Assembly (NCBI GenBank): GCA_022559845.1
Contig: CM040125.1
Location: forward strand, 330,095,829 to 330,159,828
Length of the DNA: 64,000 nucleotides
Direction: 5' to 3'
Origin: Amorphophallus konjac
Lineage: Eukaryota; Streptophyta; Magnoliopsida; Alismatales; Araceae
Part shown: positions 38,202 through 49,001 of the stretch, in pieces
Layout: each line of letters starts with the position of its first letter
How positions within the stretch are numbered: the first letter of the stretch is position 1
The notes under the pieces: model-generated
Told to the model about the DNA's origin: nothing
Seen by the model: only the letters and a program-made list of their open reading frames with translations
Database searches by the model: none
Program-made: the position numbers and the translations under genes

Positions 38202-38203
38202 AT

Positions 38204-41004
38204 TGTTGGGTCCCACGATCAATGACACCCAAGAGGGGGGTGAATTGGGAGATTACAAATTTTAAGGAAACTCTTCCCTTTTTAACAAATGTAATGAAAC
38301 AACAATTAAAACACCAAATATGATGAACATGCAAGTAAGATAACAACCTACACTAACCCCCACACTAGACGACAAGACGAATACTACGTGGTGGAGTAAA
38401 CTCCTTACAACAAGATTAAGGAAGTTGATTATGCGAATAAACAGATTATCTCAATCTCACCGTTCCCACACGATCATATAAGAGGATGCAACAATCAAAC
38501 CAAGCATATGCACAAAGCAAACCACAATGCACAAGGATTTTAAGGTGGTTCGAGACCTCGACGGGCTCCCTACGTCCACCCCTCACCAAACTAGGTGAGG
38601 CTTCACTCGGGGATAAATCCCCAAACGGAGACGATGCTCCAACCACACACGCAGGACGACGCCTGCACACACACACGGGGACGAGCCCCAGTACACACAC
38701 ACACACACACACATGCACGGAGACAAAGTCTCCAACACGATCCAACAAGCGGATCAACAAAACGCACACACGCTGCAACAAGTGCAGCAAACCTCACACA
38801 CACGTAGATCTAGGAAGACCTACGCACACACATGAATCCAATACGACACACACAAAAGACCACGGATCTAACAATGATCCACACACACACAAGTATGCAG
38901 TTTATAGGAAATATAAATTTGAAACTTAAAACACAATAAGGCACAGTTGAGAAAAACTCCTGATTTGGCTCCCCTTTGAATGTATGTTGTTGATCTTGAA
39001 TGTGGCTTCAATCTCCACTTGATCAGAGCTTTACTCCGGGCTTGCTTGGCTCTTCTTTTCCTTGAATAGCACTCTCTTTATCTCCCTTGAATCTTTCTCG
39101 ACTCCCCATAGATCGTTCTTGAAGGATGATGAAGGATTCTAGCACGAATGGATGTTGAAGCTTGATGTCCGATGCAGCTCTTCGATGTATATGATCTTGG
39201 GATTTAATTCAAGCTCCTTCCTTTGGATTTCAGCTTCAGAGCAAGGTGGAATAGGGCTTGAAAGCTGCAACTCCGAACCTGCACACACAAAATAGAACTC
39301 CCTTCCTCTTCTGCGAATTTTATCAAACACTTGTGCAGCACGATGACCGTTCTTGACGATCTTGGCTCGGATGTGGATGAATCTCGATTTCGCTTGCAGC
39401 CAGCAGCAGAGGCTTGATTGGAACTTTGATTTCTCCTTCTTCCCTTCACATTCACGCACACACCAAGGTGGAACAAGGGCTGGAGGTGGCTGCTGTGACC
39501 TGTACACACAAATGTTAGGAAGAAACCCAAAAATCAGGACATACGAATTTCTCTTAGGGTTTTCATCCTCTACAAGATGTTATATAGGCCAAGGGTGGTC
39601 AAGGGACAGCCATGGGACAAGATCCACTTATTATGGAGTGGATTAAGGACAGCCACACAAGTGTGGTTGGACCATTTGGTCGAAATGCCAAGAGTCCACA
39701 ATCACGGTGCTGCCCAGACCAGAAAGGGTCGACCCTTGGGGTCGACCCTCGTGAGGAGCCAGATGGGCCAGACAGCATGGGTCGACCCTTGGGGTCGATC
39801 CTTCCAGGAACCAGTGCGGGTTAAAAAAATCTGCCAACAGGGGTCAACCCTTGGGGTCGACCCTTGCAGGTCTGGTGAAGGAGCCTGCCGGGTCCTGAAA
39901 AATAATCACCAGGGGTCGACCCTTGGGGTCGACCCTTGCAGATGGGGTTAAGAGGTCCGATTAAAATGAAGGAATGGATAGACTTTGAAGAGTGTATAGA
40001 CTTTGAAGAATGAATGGAGTTTGAAGAGTGTATAGACTTTGAAGAAGGAATGGAGTTTGAAGAGTGTATAGACTTTGAAGAATGTGTGGAGTTTGAAGAG
40101 TGTATAGACTTTGAAGTATGGAGTTTGAAGAGTGTATAGACTTTGAAGAATGTATAGAGTTGGAAGAGTGTATAGACTTTGAATTTGAGCTAGCAACCAA
40201 CATACAGACTTGGGGTCGACCCTTGGGGTCGACCCTCGAGTGAATGGGTCGACCCTTTGGGTCGACCCTCGCAGGTCTGGTGAAGGAGCCCGCCGGGTCC
40301 TGAAAAATAATCACCCGGGGTCGACCCTTGGGGTCGACCCTTGCAGCTGGGGTTAAGAGGTCCGATTGAAATGAAGGAATGGATAGACTTTGAAGAGTGT
40401 ATAGACTTTGAAGAACGAATGGAGTTTGAAGAGTGTATAGACTTTCAAGAATGTGTGGAGTTCAAAGAGTGTATAGACTTTGAAGTATGGAGTTTGAAGA
40501 GTGTTATAGACTTTGAAGAATGTATGGAGTTGGAAGAGTGTATAGACTTTGAATTTGAGCTAGCAGCCAATGTACAGACTTTGAGTCTGTGCAATCAACC
40601 AACGTACAGACTTCTTGTTGCAGGATGTCTAGACTTGCTGATGTATAGATTTGCTGGCTGTATAGACTTGCTGATGGATAGACTTGTTAATGGATGTATA
40701 GACTTTGATGTGCCTGTAACCAATGTATAGACTTGTTAATGGATGTATAGACTTTGATGTGCCTGCAACCAATGTATAGACTTGTTGTGTAGCAGCATAA
40801 GAGATGCATCGACTATATGAATGAACCAATGTAAGATATGAACAGTGGTATGCACTGATGCATTGCTCATGCACACAACCTATTCGATGAAATGACTAAC
40901 TGCATAAACAGATACACATGACATCATATGCAAGCACAGTGTGACTTATAGTAGTTTCTATCATCAAAACCATAACAGTAATCATGGTGCACACGTATTC
41001 AACA
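38204..41004 (-). repeat. Right copia LTR (2801 bp) with internal duplication
   Basis: Same ends as the other two LTRs but about 370-460 bp longer. The excess is a tandem duplication in which about 39837-40208 and 40209-40580 each contain palindromes plus minisatellite. The second copy appears identical to the middle LTR over several hundred bases from about 32280, whereas the first copy has its own variants. The junction reads CATACAGACTTGGGGTCG at about 40200. Confidence 0.9.
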
Positions 41005-41009
41005 CATCT
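41005..41009. other. Target-site duplication CATCT, right copy
   Basis: CATCT follows the terminal CAACA of the right LTR and matches 23139-23143. Confidence 0.9.
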
Positions 41010-41410
<401 letters not shown>

Positions 41411-43104
41411 TTAGCTCTCACCTCCAACCTCCTCTCTCCTACTCTCCGCCTCACCCTCGTCCTGGCGATGGGATCGTAGTGGGAGCATGGACCCCTGGGA
41501 GGCAGCCGACCTGCCAGCTTGTGCTTGCTTGTCTGCCTCGTTCCTCTGCTGAATCGAGGAACCTGCTATGTACGCTATGCTGGCGAAAGCACTAGAATGG
41601 CCCGCAACCCGTGCCCGCTCACGACCCCTCTGCAGGCGCTCCTCTGTGATCCTCAAGCGCTCCACCATGATGGCCAGCCGCATCCTCAAGTTTGCTAGCT
41701 CACTCTGCCACTCTGCAAGCTCACGCTCCCGCGTAAGCCGCTGCTCCCTCTCGCGAGCATGGTCTCTCCTCTCCACCTAGAAGAGGATCCTCATCTGTAT
41801 CATTTTGCTGGGCAACTCCTCTCGCCACCTCAGCTTCTCCTCGAGCTCCGTGACCCGCTGGTCATGGATCGTAAGTTCTGTGCCCGCTAGGGCCGCCTGA
41901 GTTAGTGCCTCCTGTAGCTCTGCAACCTGAAACGTCACCAGCCCCATGAGTTTTTTGAATATATATCTCTGAAAGCAAGTTGTGCATCTATCTATTCTTT
42001 GAAACTTACCCGCTCAGCCAGGTCACGGTCCGCCGCCTCGGCACGTGCTACCGCTCTGGCGAGTTTCTCCTGCAAAGAAGCAACCTCCGCGCTTTGATCC
42101 CTCATGCTCGAGGAGGCACCTCCTATCCCTCTTGCCGCTGCTCCCTGCTGGGCACGCTGCATTTATTGAGATTGTCAATGGCTAAACATTAATAATTCAA
42201 GAATAATTCATTGCATATAATTAAGTACACTCACTAGGGCCTCCAATTCCACTCACGTAGTCGCAAGCTGGGCCTCCACCCTGTGGAGATGGACATGCAT
42301 GTCCATCACCACTGCATCCCGCGCATCCTGTATTTGTCACATATTAGCTACATATTTCAATAAGCATATAAGTTTTAACATTAGAAATAGCATGCATTCA
42401 TACGTACCCCTACTACCCTCGTCTGGCGTCGACCAGCATACGTCTCCCAATAGCGCTGCAAGTACACTGAGCTCTCTGATGCATGGGAGATGACTGGAGT
42501 CCCGCCTCGCTACTAGTCCGCAAACTGCTCCAGGAACCAAAGCCGCCAGTCGGCAGCAACGGTGCGTCCTCGGGTCTTCCGCCCGATCCCGCGAGGCTCT
42601 GCTACCTCGACCTACTCCTGGTGCAGGTCGAGCATCCTAATCGCCAGCCTCAGTCGCGACGGCTCGATCTCGTTCAGGCAGTGAACCCAGATGTCACGGC
42701 CAAAGCGAGGTAGGCTCGCCGCGACCCAAGGCTGACCCTCATCTGTCATCCCCTGGTATGGTCTCCGTACCACCTGCATGCATATCATGTTATCAACATA
42801 TAATCATAAAGCGGGAAATAAAAACAAATTGCATCATGTTCAAGCACGTACCAGTGAAGCAGGGTAGTCGCGAAACTCCCGCCTAAGTACCCTCAGCTCG
42901 TAGGCATGAGGCGCTCCACTCAAGTACGGAAGCCACCATCGCGGTAGTGGGTAGGCATCCGCCTCTCCAGGTCGGACGCTAACTCAGTCCATCGGCATGT
43001 AGAGGTGACTCCACACCTGCATCCACAATCATTAGTAACATTAATCATATCATAAACATTCATCATAAGCATTTAAATAAAAAAAGAAAAGAAAAAATGC
43101 ACAC

Positions 43105-43825
43105 CTGAAGAAAAGGTGAGAAGCCACTGATGGTCGTCTCAAAACCTGTCCTCGTGGACATGTCGGCTATCAAATGCGCTAGCAGGGCAGCCCCGCAGGC
43201 ATACCGCCCTACTCCGTCCAAGTCCTCCAGGATGCCTAGAAATCTACAATTGATATCATCTCCCTTCGTCCCCAATAGCAACCTCCCGAGCATCAGAAAC
43301 AGAAACCTCCTCAAGTCCAAGTCCGCTCTCTCCCTCTGAGCCGAGTCCTGACAGTAGGCAGCCCGGACTCTTGTGGTCAGTCTCTCTGCTAAATCTCCCA
43401 AAGACTCTCCCGACCTCTGCCGAGGGTCTCCTAACCCCATGATCCCCGTCAGCTCAGTGTGATACACTATCCTGCACTCCCACAGAGTGTCAGCCGCTGT
43501 CTCCAAACCCAACAGTCTTTGTGCTAGCTCGCCATAGTCCGGGAGGGTCACCCCACTCACTGCCTCTCCGTCTACCCTCAGCCACGTAATCCTCGCTACA
43601 TCCTCTAGGCTCTGCACCATGTGCCCCCAAAGCATCAAGAATGCCCGACTACCCTTGTCCCATCTCTTCCTCAGCACCTGAATAAGGATCAAGTCGGGAC
43701 GTACCGGCTCGATGCTGAGGAAGGGTCCGAATCCCATCGCCTCCACTCTCATCCTCTAGAAGTCGGGCAGCCCATAGTATGCAGCTCGCACCTGAACCCA
43801 GGAAATGCGAGTCCGTATCAACCCC
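43105..43825 (-). other. PMD domain exon
   Basis: This is the core evidence for the gene above. The tryptophan-rich opening, the LEDV segment followed by an LxVDGxxVxG turn, and the distal GRYxxGxAxLAHL helix match the plant mobile domain layout. One stop near 43760 separates VRAAYYGLPDF from the 229-residue open stretch that follows. Confidence 0.78.
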
Positions 43826-43904
43826 TGCAACAAAACAACAAAAAATGTGTCAATAACCAGCAATAGTTAACCAATTAACTTAAAAGTAAAAAAAAATCAT
43901 CACT

Positions 43905-44250
43905 ATTTTAATTGGCGACCATACAGTGGCCGTTATTTTATGATTAAACGCCCGAGTCTCTGTTATTTCCTTCAGATTTTGGAAATGACGCCCAGAGCTT
44001 AGGCGCTATTTCTTGAGCACTTTTCTGTTGTTTTTATTTTTGTAAAAAAATATGCGTTTTTCAAAAAAAGAGAGAAAAAAGAAGAAAAATGTTTCAGAAT
44101 GATGACAATTTTTTGGTCGCTAGTTCTTTAAGTTATTCTTTTTATAAAAAAAAATGTAACCTGCGACCTTTTCTCTAACTCCATTTCTAAAATTATTTTT
44201 CTAAAAATAAATATTTAGGAAAAAGACGCCATCCGTTCGGTTGTCAATTC
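43905..44250. repeat. Palindromes in first intron of PMD-like gene
   Basis: Weaker members of the same palindrome family appear, for example GCGACCATACAGTGGCCGTT (43914), ACGCCCAGAGCTTAGGCGCT (43987) and ACGCCATCCGTTCGGTTGTC (44225). They lie outside any LTR. Confidence 0.5.
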
Positions 44251-44869
44251 CTACTACCCATAGTGTTTCCTTCCCCGTTCTGACCGCCATGGTTTTTGTG
44301 TTAAAAAAAATGCAATTGGGTGAACGGACTTACCTTGCTGCGTTAGGGCTCCATTAGCCCTCCCGTAGTGGTCGGCGGCGAGGCTAGGGTTGCTCTGCCT
44401 CTGCTCCATCGCCGTCGCCGTTGCCATCGCCGTCTCCTCCTTCTTCCTCTTCTTCATCGTTATCATCCTCATCATCTTCACCTTATTCATCCTCGCCATC
44501 TTCTTCTCCTTCACCTCCGTCGTTATCGTCTTCTTCTTCTCCTCCTTCATCTTCTTCGTGCTCCGCCGCACCCACTTTGGCCACCACGGGAGGAACGACA
44601 TCCTCTTCTTCATCGACATCATCCTCGTCGTCGATGTAGATGACAGCGAGTGCCATCACCCGCTGCCGCTTCCCACCGTCGGAGCCACCCACGTAGGCCA
44701 TAGAGATAGGGAGGGTGATATAGGGAGAGTGAGAATGAGAGAGGGGGAGAGCTATGGTGGTCATCGTCGGTGAGAGTAGCAAAGAAGGGAGAGATTAGAA
44801 AGAAGAGAGAATGAAATGAGGAAAGGGCTTTCAAAGCAGGGAAGAGGAAGTTTTAATGGGTGAGTGTAT

Positions 44870-45295
44870 GGCGGTCAATTCGAAAGAAATGACGCCCTAG
44901 CGAGTGTCATCATTTTAAGAATCAACGACCGCTCAAGCAGGCGTCATTTATTGGAATTTCAAGTTTTTTGGAATATTTATAATTAGTGACCTTCCCATGG
45001 GCGTCATTTAAGGATTGAACGACCGGTCAAGGGGTCGCCATTTTGAAGTGTGTGTTGGAATCAGCGAAGCTGTCAGGCAATGATGAAGGGCATTAATGTT
45101 TTTTTATTAAGAATTTCTTTTGATGGACGACCGTGTACACGGTCGTTATTTAATGAATGAGCGGTTATTTAGAAGGGCGCCAATTATGGAATTATTATTT
45201 TTATGGGAAAATGGATTTAAGTGAATTGGCGACCGTGTGAAGGGCGCAATGTCAAAAATTAGCGACTTCTGATGCAGTCGTCGTTTCTCACAGAG
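44870..45295. repeat. Palindrome cluster between the two antisense genes
   Basis: About eight units: ACGCCCTAGCGAGTGTCATC, ACGACCGCTCAAGCAGGCGTC, a GACC/GGGCGTC unit near 44990, ACGACCGGTCAAGGGGTCGCC, ACGACCGTGTACACGGTCGTT (an 18-bp perfect palindrome core), and three near 45225-45285. It lies upstream of the PMD-like gene and downstream of the DUF7745-like gene, so it could hold promoter or terminator functions. Confidence 0.65.
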
Positions 45296-45412
45296 CCTCA
45301 TTTTTTAGATAGAATTAAAGTTTTTTGGAAGTTTTGATCACTTTAGACACTTTCATTGGCTCAATCAAAGAGCAATCTTTAATTTATTGAAAAGGAAAGG
45401 ATCATTACATGC

Positions 45413-46006
45413 TTAATGAGCCACCTTGGGCCTCAAATTCCTAAGTGCTATTACATAATTCTTCCATTGTATTTTGTCTTCCTCCACTTGCTCCATGGGC
45501 TTGTTTAGCTTGCGGACCCACCATAAAGCTTGTATTGTCTTGATCTCCTCGTCATCGCCTTTTGAGCCCAATTCTCTCTTCTTGATTGGTGGGAGATGAG
45601 AAGCTTCTTCAATGAGATGGCGAGGAAGGCCGAGTTGTGAAAGGCATCGGTGTGCGTTGTAGAGCATGAACTCGGTGGCACCGATCAACCTTAGCTCCAC
45701 TCCGGAGAAAGCCTTGCATGAAGATTTTGAGTCTTGAGAAATCTCAGTGTGCATGTAAAGGTGTTTTGTGGCATAACCTTGAGGTGTCCGCGCCAATCCA
45801 CCTGTTTCTTGAGCTTGGGTACCCGGTTGATAACTCTATCTTTCAAGCTTAGCATACCCGTCATGTAGTGAAGTGGGCTCTTAGAGAAAATCCTAGAGGC
45901 TTGTTGGGACTCCTCACATGGATCGAATTTGAAGTGGAGGTCCACCCAACTTGTGAATAGAAGCATAGACCCGTATCGGGGCCTCCACATAGATGCCGAG
46001 ATGAGC
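45413..46006 (-). pseudogene. DUF7745/PMD-like gene, C-terminal part
   Basis: Reading resumes here after the chromovirus 2 insertion. From 46001 the frame reads SASMWRPRYGSMLLFTSWVDLHFK, which corresponds to the conserved LLYxWLxSHF-type block of this plant family. The frame stays open to 45691. A frameshift near 45790 moves the likely original reading to the frame ending at 45413, which carries ELRLIGATEFMLYNAHRCLSQLGLPRHL and a charged C-terminus. The name rests on remembered family architecture, so the family label is moderate confidence while the coding nature is strong. Confidence 0.68.
46002..46006. other. Target-site duplication TGAGC, left copy
   Basis: TGAGC precedes the TGTCACG edge of the left LTR of chromovirus 2 and recurs at 56448-56452. 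Confidence 0.92.
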
Positions 46007-48928
46007 TGTCACGCTCCGAGCGCGGAAGATATCCGGAGATGCGTGACGAGTTTATATCAATCATGTCAATCAGAGTATTAGTGTATTCGACACCAAAATC
46101 AGAGATGCGCAAAAGTAAAGATAACCCAATCCTTTTATTCCTTCATAAAAGTACTTCTATTACAATCCCTTGAAAATGCTAAACTTAATAAAAAGAAAAA
46201 TACAAAGTTGACTCAATAAAATATAGAAAAGACAGGACTAATTGACACTTGAGCAGCTCTAACTCTTTCACTCTTGACCTTCCCCGTCCGTTTGGGTCTC
46301 GTCATCGGACTTACCTGAAAAGTAGGGAAACACTGAGTGAGCGAACGCTCAGTAGGAAATTATATCTCAAGAACTAGCAATGAGTTTAAGTAATTTACAT
46401 TTTTCCATGAATGCAATAAGCTATCCATGCTCACGTAAAGCGACAAGATAGAGAGTATATCAACAAGATAACAAGGTGAACCTTTCAAGTACTAGTATCA
46501 ATTAGATGTCAAGATGTTTCAAGCAAGTATATTCATAATGTCATGTCGAAAGTTTTGGCTATCATGTTTCAAGCAAGCAAGTATATAGATACCCTTTTTC
46601 GGGTCACGCAACTCATGTCATGTCAAGCCAAGTACAAGATTTGTGGAATGTCCAATCAAGCTAGTCATGCACTTCGGTACAATGCCATACCGTGATCATT
46701 ACAACTCCCATGGGCACAAGTACTTTCGGGTGCTCCTCCCAGGACCAGATCGGGCCCTATATGCGCAGGCATTAATCATGTATTTTGACATCCACTTTTG
46801 TATATAGCCAATATAGAATTTCAAGGATAAAGTGTGTAGATACGTAAGACGGACCTTGATAGAATAGAGTCCAAAAATTGAACTTGTCATAGAAGAATGA
46901 TAATAACGGTACAATCACGAGTATCATAAAACTGGGTGGAATTGGTTCCCTAACTTGGGTACCATGACAAGTAAGAACGGTCATTCTTTTATATAGAATT
47001 GAGGTCCACAAGAACATTATAATAAGGTTTGATATAGAATTGGGGTCCACAAGAACATCTTAATAATGGCATGCTTTCCCCATTCATTAAGATAATTCTC
47101 ATATCATATAACACGAGGGCCGGTATACCATGTTTCTATAGAGTGACATGGCAAAGATTGTATAATGGGTTTTTATGGTACAACCAGCTCAGTCGGCCTT
47201 GAGGGAATCCAAGGCTCGAGGAGTCTTACGGAGATCTCTATGACTAACTCGCTAGTCCAAAGGAACGGAATGTCCAATGGAGAGCTTGTATGTCACCGAG
47301 AGTTAGTGGGTAAATGGTAAAACATCATGAAAGATGGGACTATATTCATGGAATGGAAATATAGTGCCAAATAATATATATATTAAAACCCTCGGTTAAC
47401 AGAAAATAGTTCAAAATAGTAACACAGGAAATAGTGACTTAATCTAAGTCATTACTTATCAAATTAACGCCTTCTACAGGGGCGTTTATTTATGATTTAA
47501 CGACTACAATCGCAGGCGTCCATTAGATTTATAATATTTTGCATAATTGCCTATTTCTGGAATTTTCATGAAAACGCGCCTCACAGAGGGGCGTTAATTT
47601 TAAAGTCACGCCCTGGTGCAGGGCGTCAGTTATGTAAGAGACGACCTATCCCAGGTCGTTAATTCCTTAACATCCGAAATCGGATTCATGAACATTATAA
47701 ATTTCCAGATAATAAAATTTCAGGAAGAGGATCACATGGTCTGGAAGAGAAAAATGGCAGGATTCAACAAGTATGATCATGCATTAGATTAGATACATGG
47801 TTTACTTGATATAGAATTTTAAACATGGGTAATTAATAATTAAGTGAAATTGACGACTCCTGGGCAGGGCGTCAAAATAAGAATTAGCGCCCTAGTCTCG
47901 GTCGCTTCCTTTAAAATTAGCGCCCTAAGGAGGGTCGCTACTTACACTATTTTCCAGAAAACTATGAAAAACGCAGAGAATCTATATGCATGAATTGACA
48001 GATGACTTTATCATAATTACTATGTTGGTTTGGGCTACAATTCTTGAGAAAACCTACCTGGTCTGAAGACTTTGATTGAAGGCACGTGAAGAACTTGAAA
48101 AATAAAAAGAGGCTCTGATCTATATGGAATCCTCCTACGAACCCAATAGCAGCAGAGACAGGGATGACAAAGAGAAGGCTGATATGCGTAGAGAAATCTC
48201 AGTTTGCCTTGAAGGAAGATGTACGTTCAATGAAGAACCCTCGTTCTTCAGGAAGACAGGAGCTCCTTCACGTTACAGGCAACCTGCAATTGAAGAAGAA
48301 GATGAAGAAGCATTATTCTTCATAATACCTAATCAGCAGAGGAAGAAAAAAATAGGAAGAACCAACCTTTTCTTCACGGTTGACAACAGCAGCACGATGA
48401 ATAGATCGCCAAAGTAGCGGTCTGGGTGGATTAGGAGGGTATTTATAGGGTTTTTACGATTCTAATGGAGTTAGTATTGCATTAGAAGTAATATTTCCCT
48501 AATAGAGTTCTTACCCTATTCAATCTTCTACGTAGTTATCCAGAAACTTGCTCTGGATAGTCTCCTGGGTCGAACGAAACTCGAACAGAATTAACGCCTT
48601 GCCATAGGGCGTTAATTTAAATTGACGCCTTTGTTAAAGTCATTTCTTATGTAAAACGCGTCCTTGTGGAGGGCGTCACGTTTACTTGCCCTTTTTATTA
48701 TTTTGGCCGTTTAGGAATTGACGACATCTGCTGTTGTCGTCCTTTCTGTAATTCGCGCCTTGTATAAGTGCGTTTCTTTTTGAAGTAGCGCCTTGAGTCA
48801 AGGCGTTATTTACATTTTGGTTTATTATTTACTCATTTAGGCTCTTCTCATTTATTCATTAAATCTTTTAATCTTATTTTGATCAATTGTGGTTTTTATT
48901 TTCTTTTATTTTTACCAGGGTTGCTACA
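46007..48928 (-). repeat. 3' LTR of chromovirus 2 (2922 bp)
   Basis: On the plus strand it runs from TGTCACGCTCCGAGCGCGG to TTACCAGGGTTGCTACA. A TATA box (minus strand CTATAAATACCCTCC) lies at 48440-48448. Palindrome clusters occupy 47467-47665, 47850-47942 and 48593-48812, with 33-34 bp spacing in the first. Confidence 0.94.
47467..47665. repeat. Phased palindrome array in chromovirus 2 LTR
   Basis: Units start near 47467, 47500, 47574, 47608 and 47641, so adjacent ones are 33-34 bp apart. Examples are ACGCCCTGGTGCAGGGCGTC and ACGACCTATCCCAGGTCGTT. The counterpart in the other LTR is at 54985-55182, where one unit has GACC paired with a changed CCGGTCGTT. Confidence 0.78.
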
Positions 48929-48941
48929 CCCTCCCCCACTT
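48929..48941 (-). other. Polypurine tract of chromovirus 2
   Basis: The minus strand reads AAGTGGGGGAGGG next to the 3' LTR start, identical to that of chromovirus 1. Confidence 0.92.
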
Positions 48942-49001
48942 AAAAGAATTTGGTCCCCAAATTCAATAGCATATATAAGTGGAGAGTGTAGAATATATAC
49001 C

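Larger units (their letters stand above)
23144..41004 (-). mobile_element. SIRE-like Ty1/copia composite: three LTRs, two gag-only interiors
   Basis: LTRs lie at 23144-25486, 30625-33053 and 38204-41004, all in the same minus-strand orientation, with interiors at 25487-30624 and 33054-38203. Each interior has an initiator-Met primer site at its right end, a purine tract at its left end, and one gag gene. No protease, integrase, RT or RNase H is detectable in either. The outermost LTRs alone carry a matching 5-bp TSD, so the locus was one insertion that later gained a unit by recombination, or a tandem that inserted whole. Confidence 0.9.
41411..44783 (-). pseudogene. Plant mobile domain (PMD)-like gene with introns, antisense in element B
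   Basis: A probable first exon (about 44783-44332) begins MAYVGGSDGGKRQRV and runs into a very acidic tract. A PMD exon runs 43825-43105, with splice signals CAG before it and GTGTGC after. It has VLRKRWDKGSRAFLMLWGHM, SLEDVARITWLRVDGEAVSG and DLDGVGRYACGAALLAHL. Further exons lie at about 43016-42852 and 42775-42405 (FGRDIWVHCLNEIEPSRLR). Two to three distal exons (about 42297-41411) encode an Arg/Glu coiled coil. In-frame stops occur in most exons, for example near 43760, 42990, 42600 and 41778. PMD proteins are plant-specific and widely carried by transposons. The acidic first exon could instead belong to something else. Confidence 0.72.

Noticed and set aside
44368..44782. Plus-strand frames rich in Ser, Leu or Phe
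   Set aside because: They are frame shadows of the acidic GAA/GAT-rich first exon proposed on the minus strand.
48124..48417. 97-residue charged frame, repeated at 55595-55858
   Set aside because: It lies inside the LTRs of chromovirus 2 on the strand opposite to gag. Copies differ by a stop and show no family resemblance.
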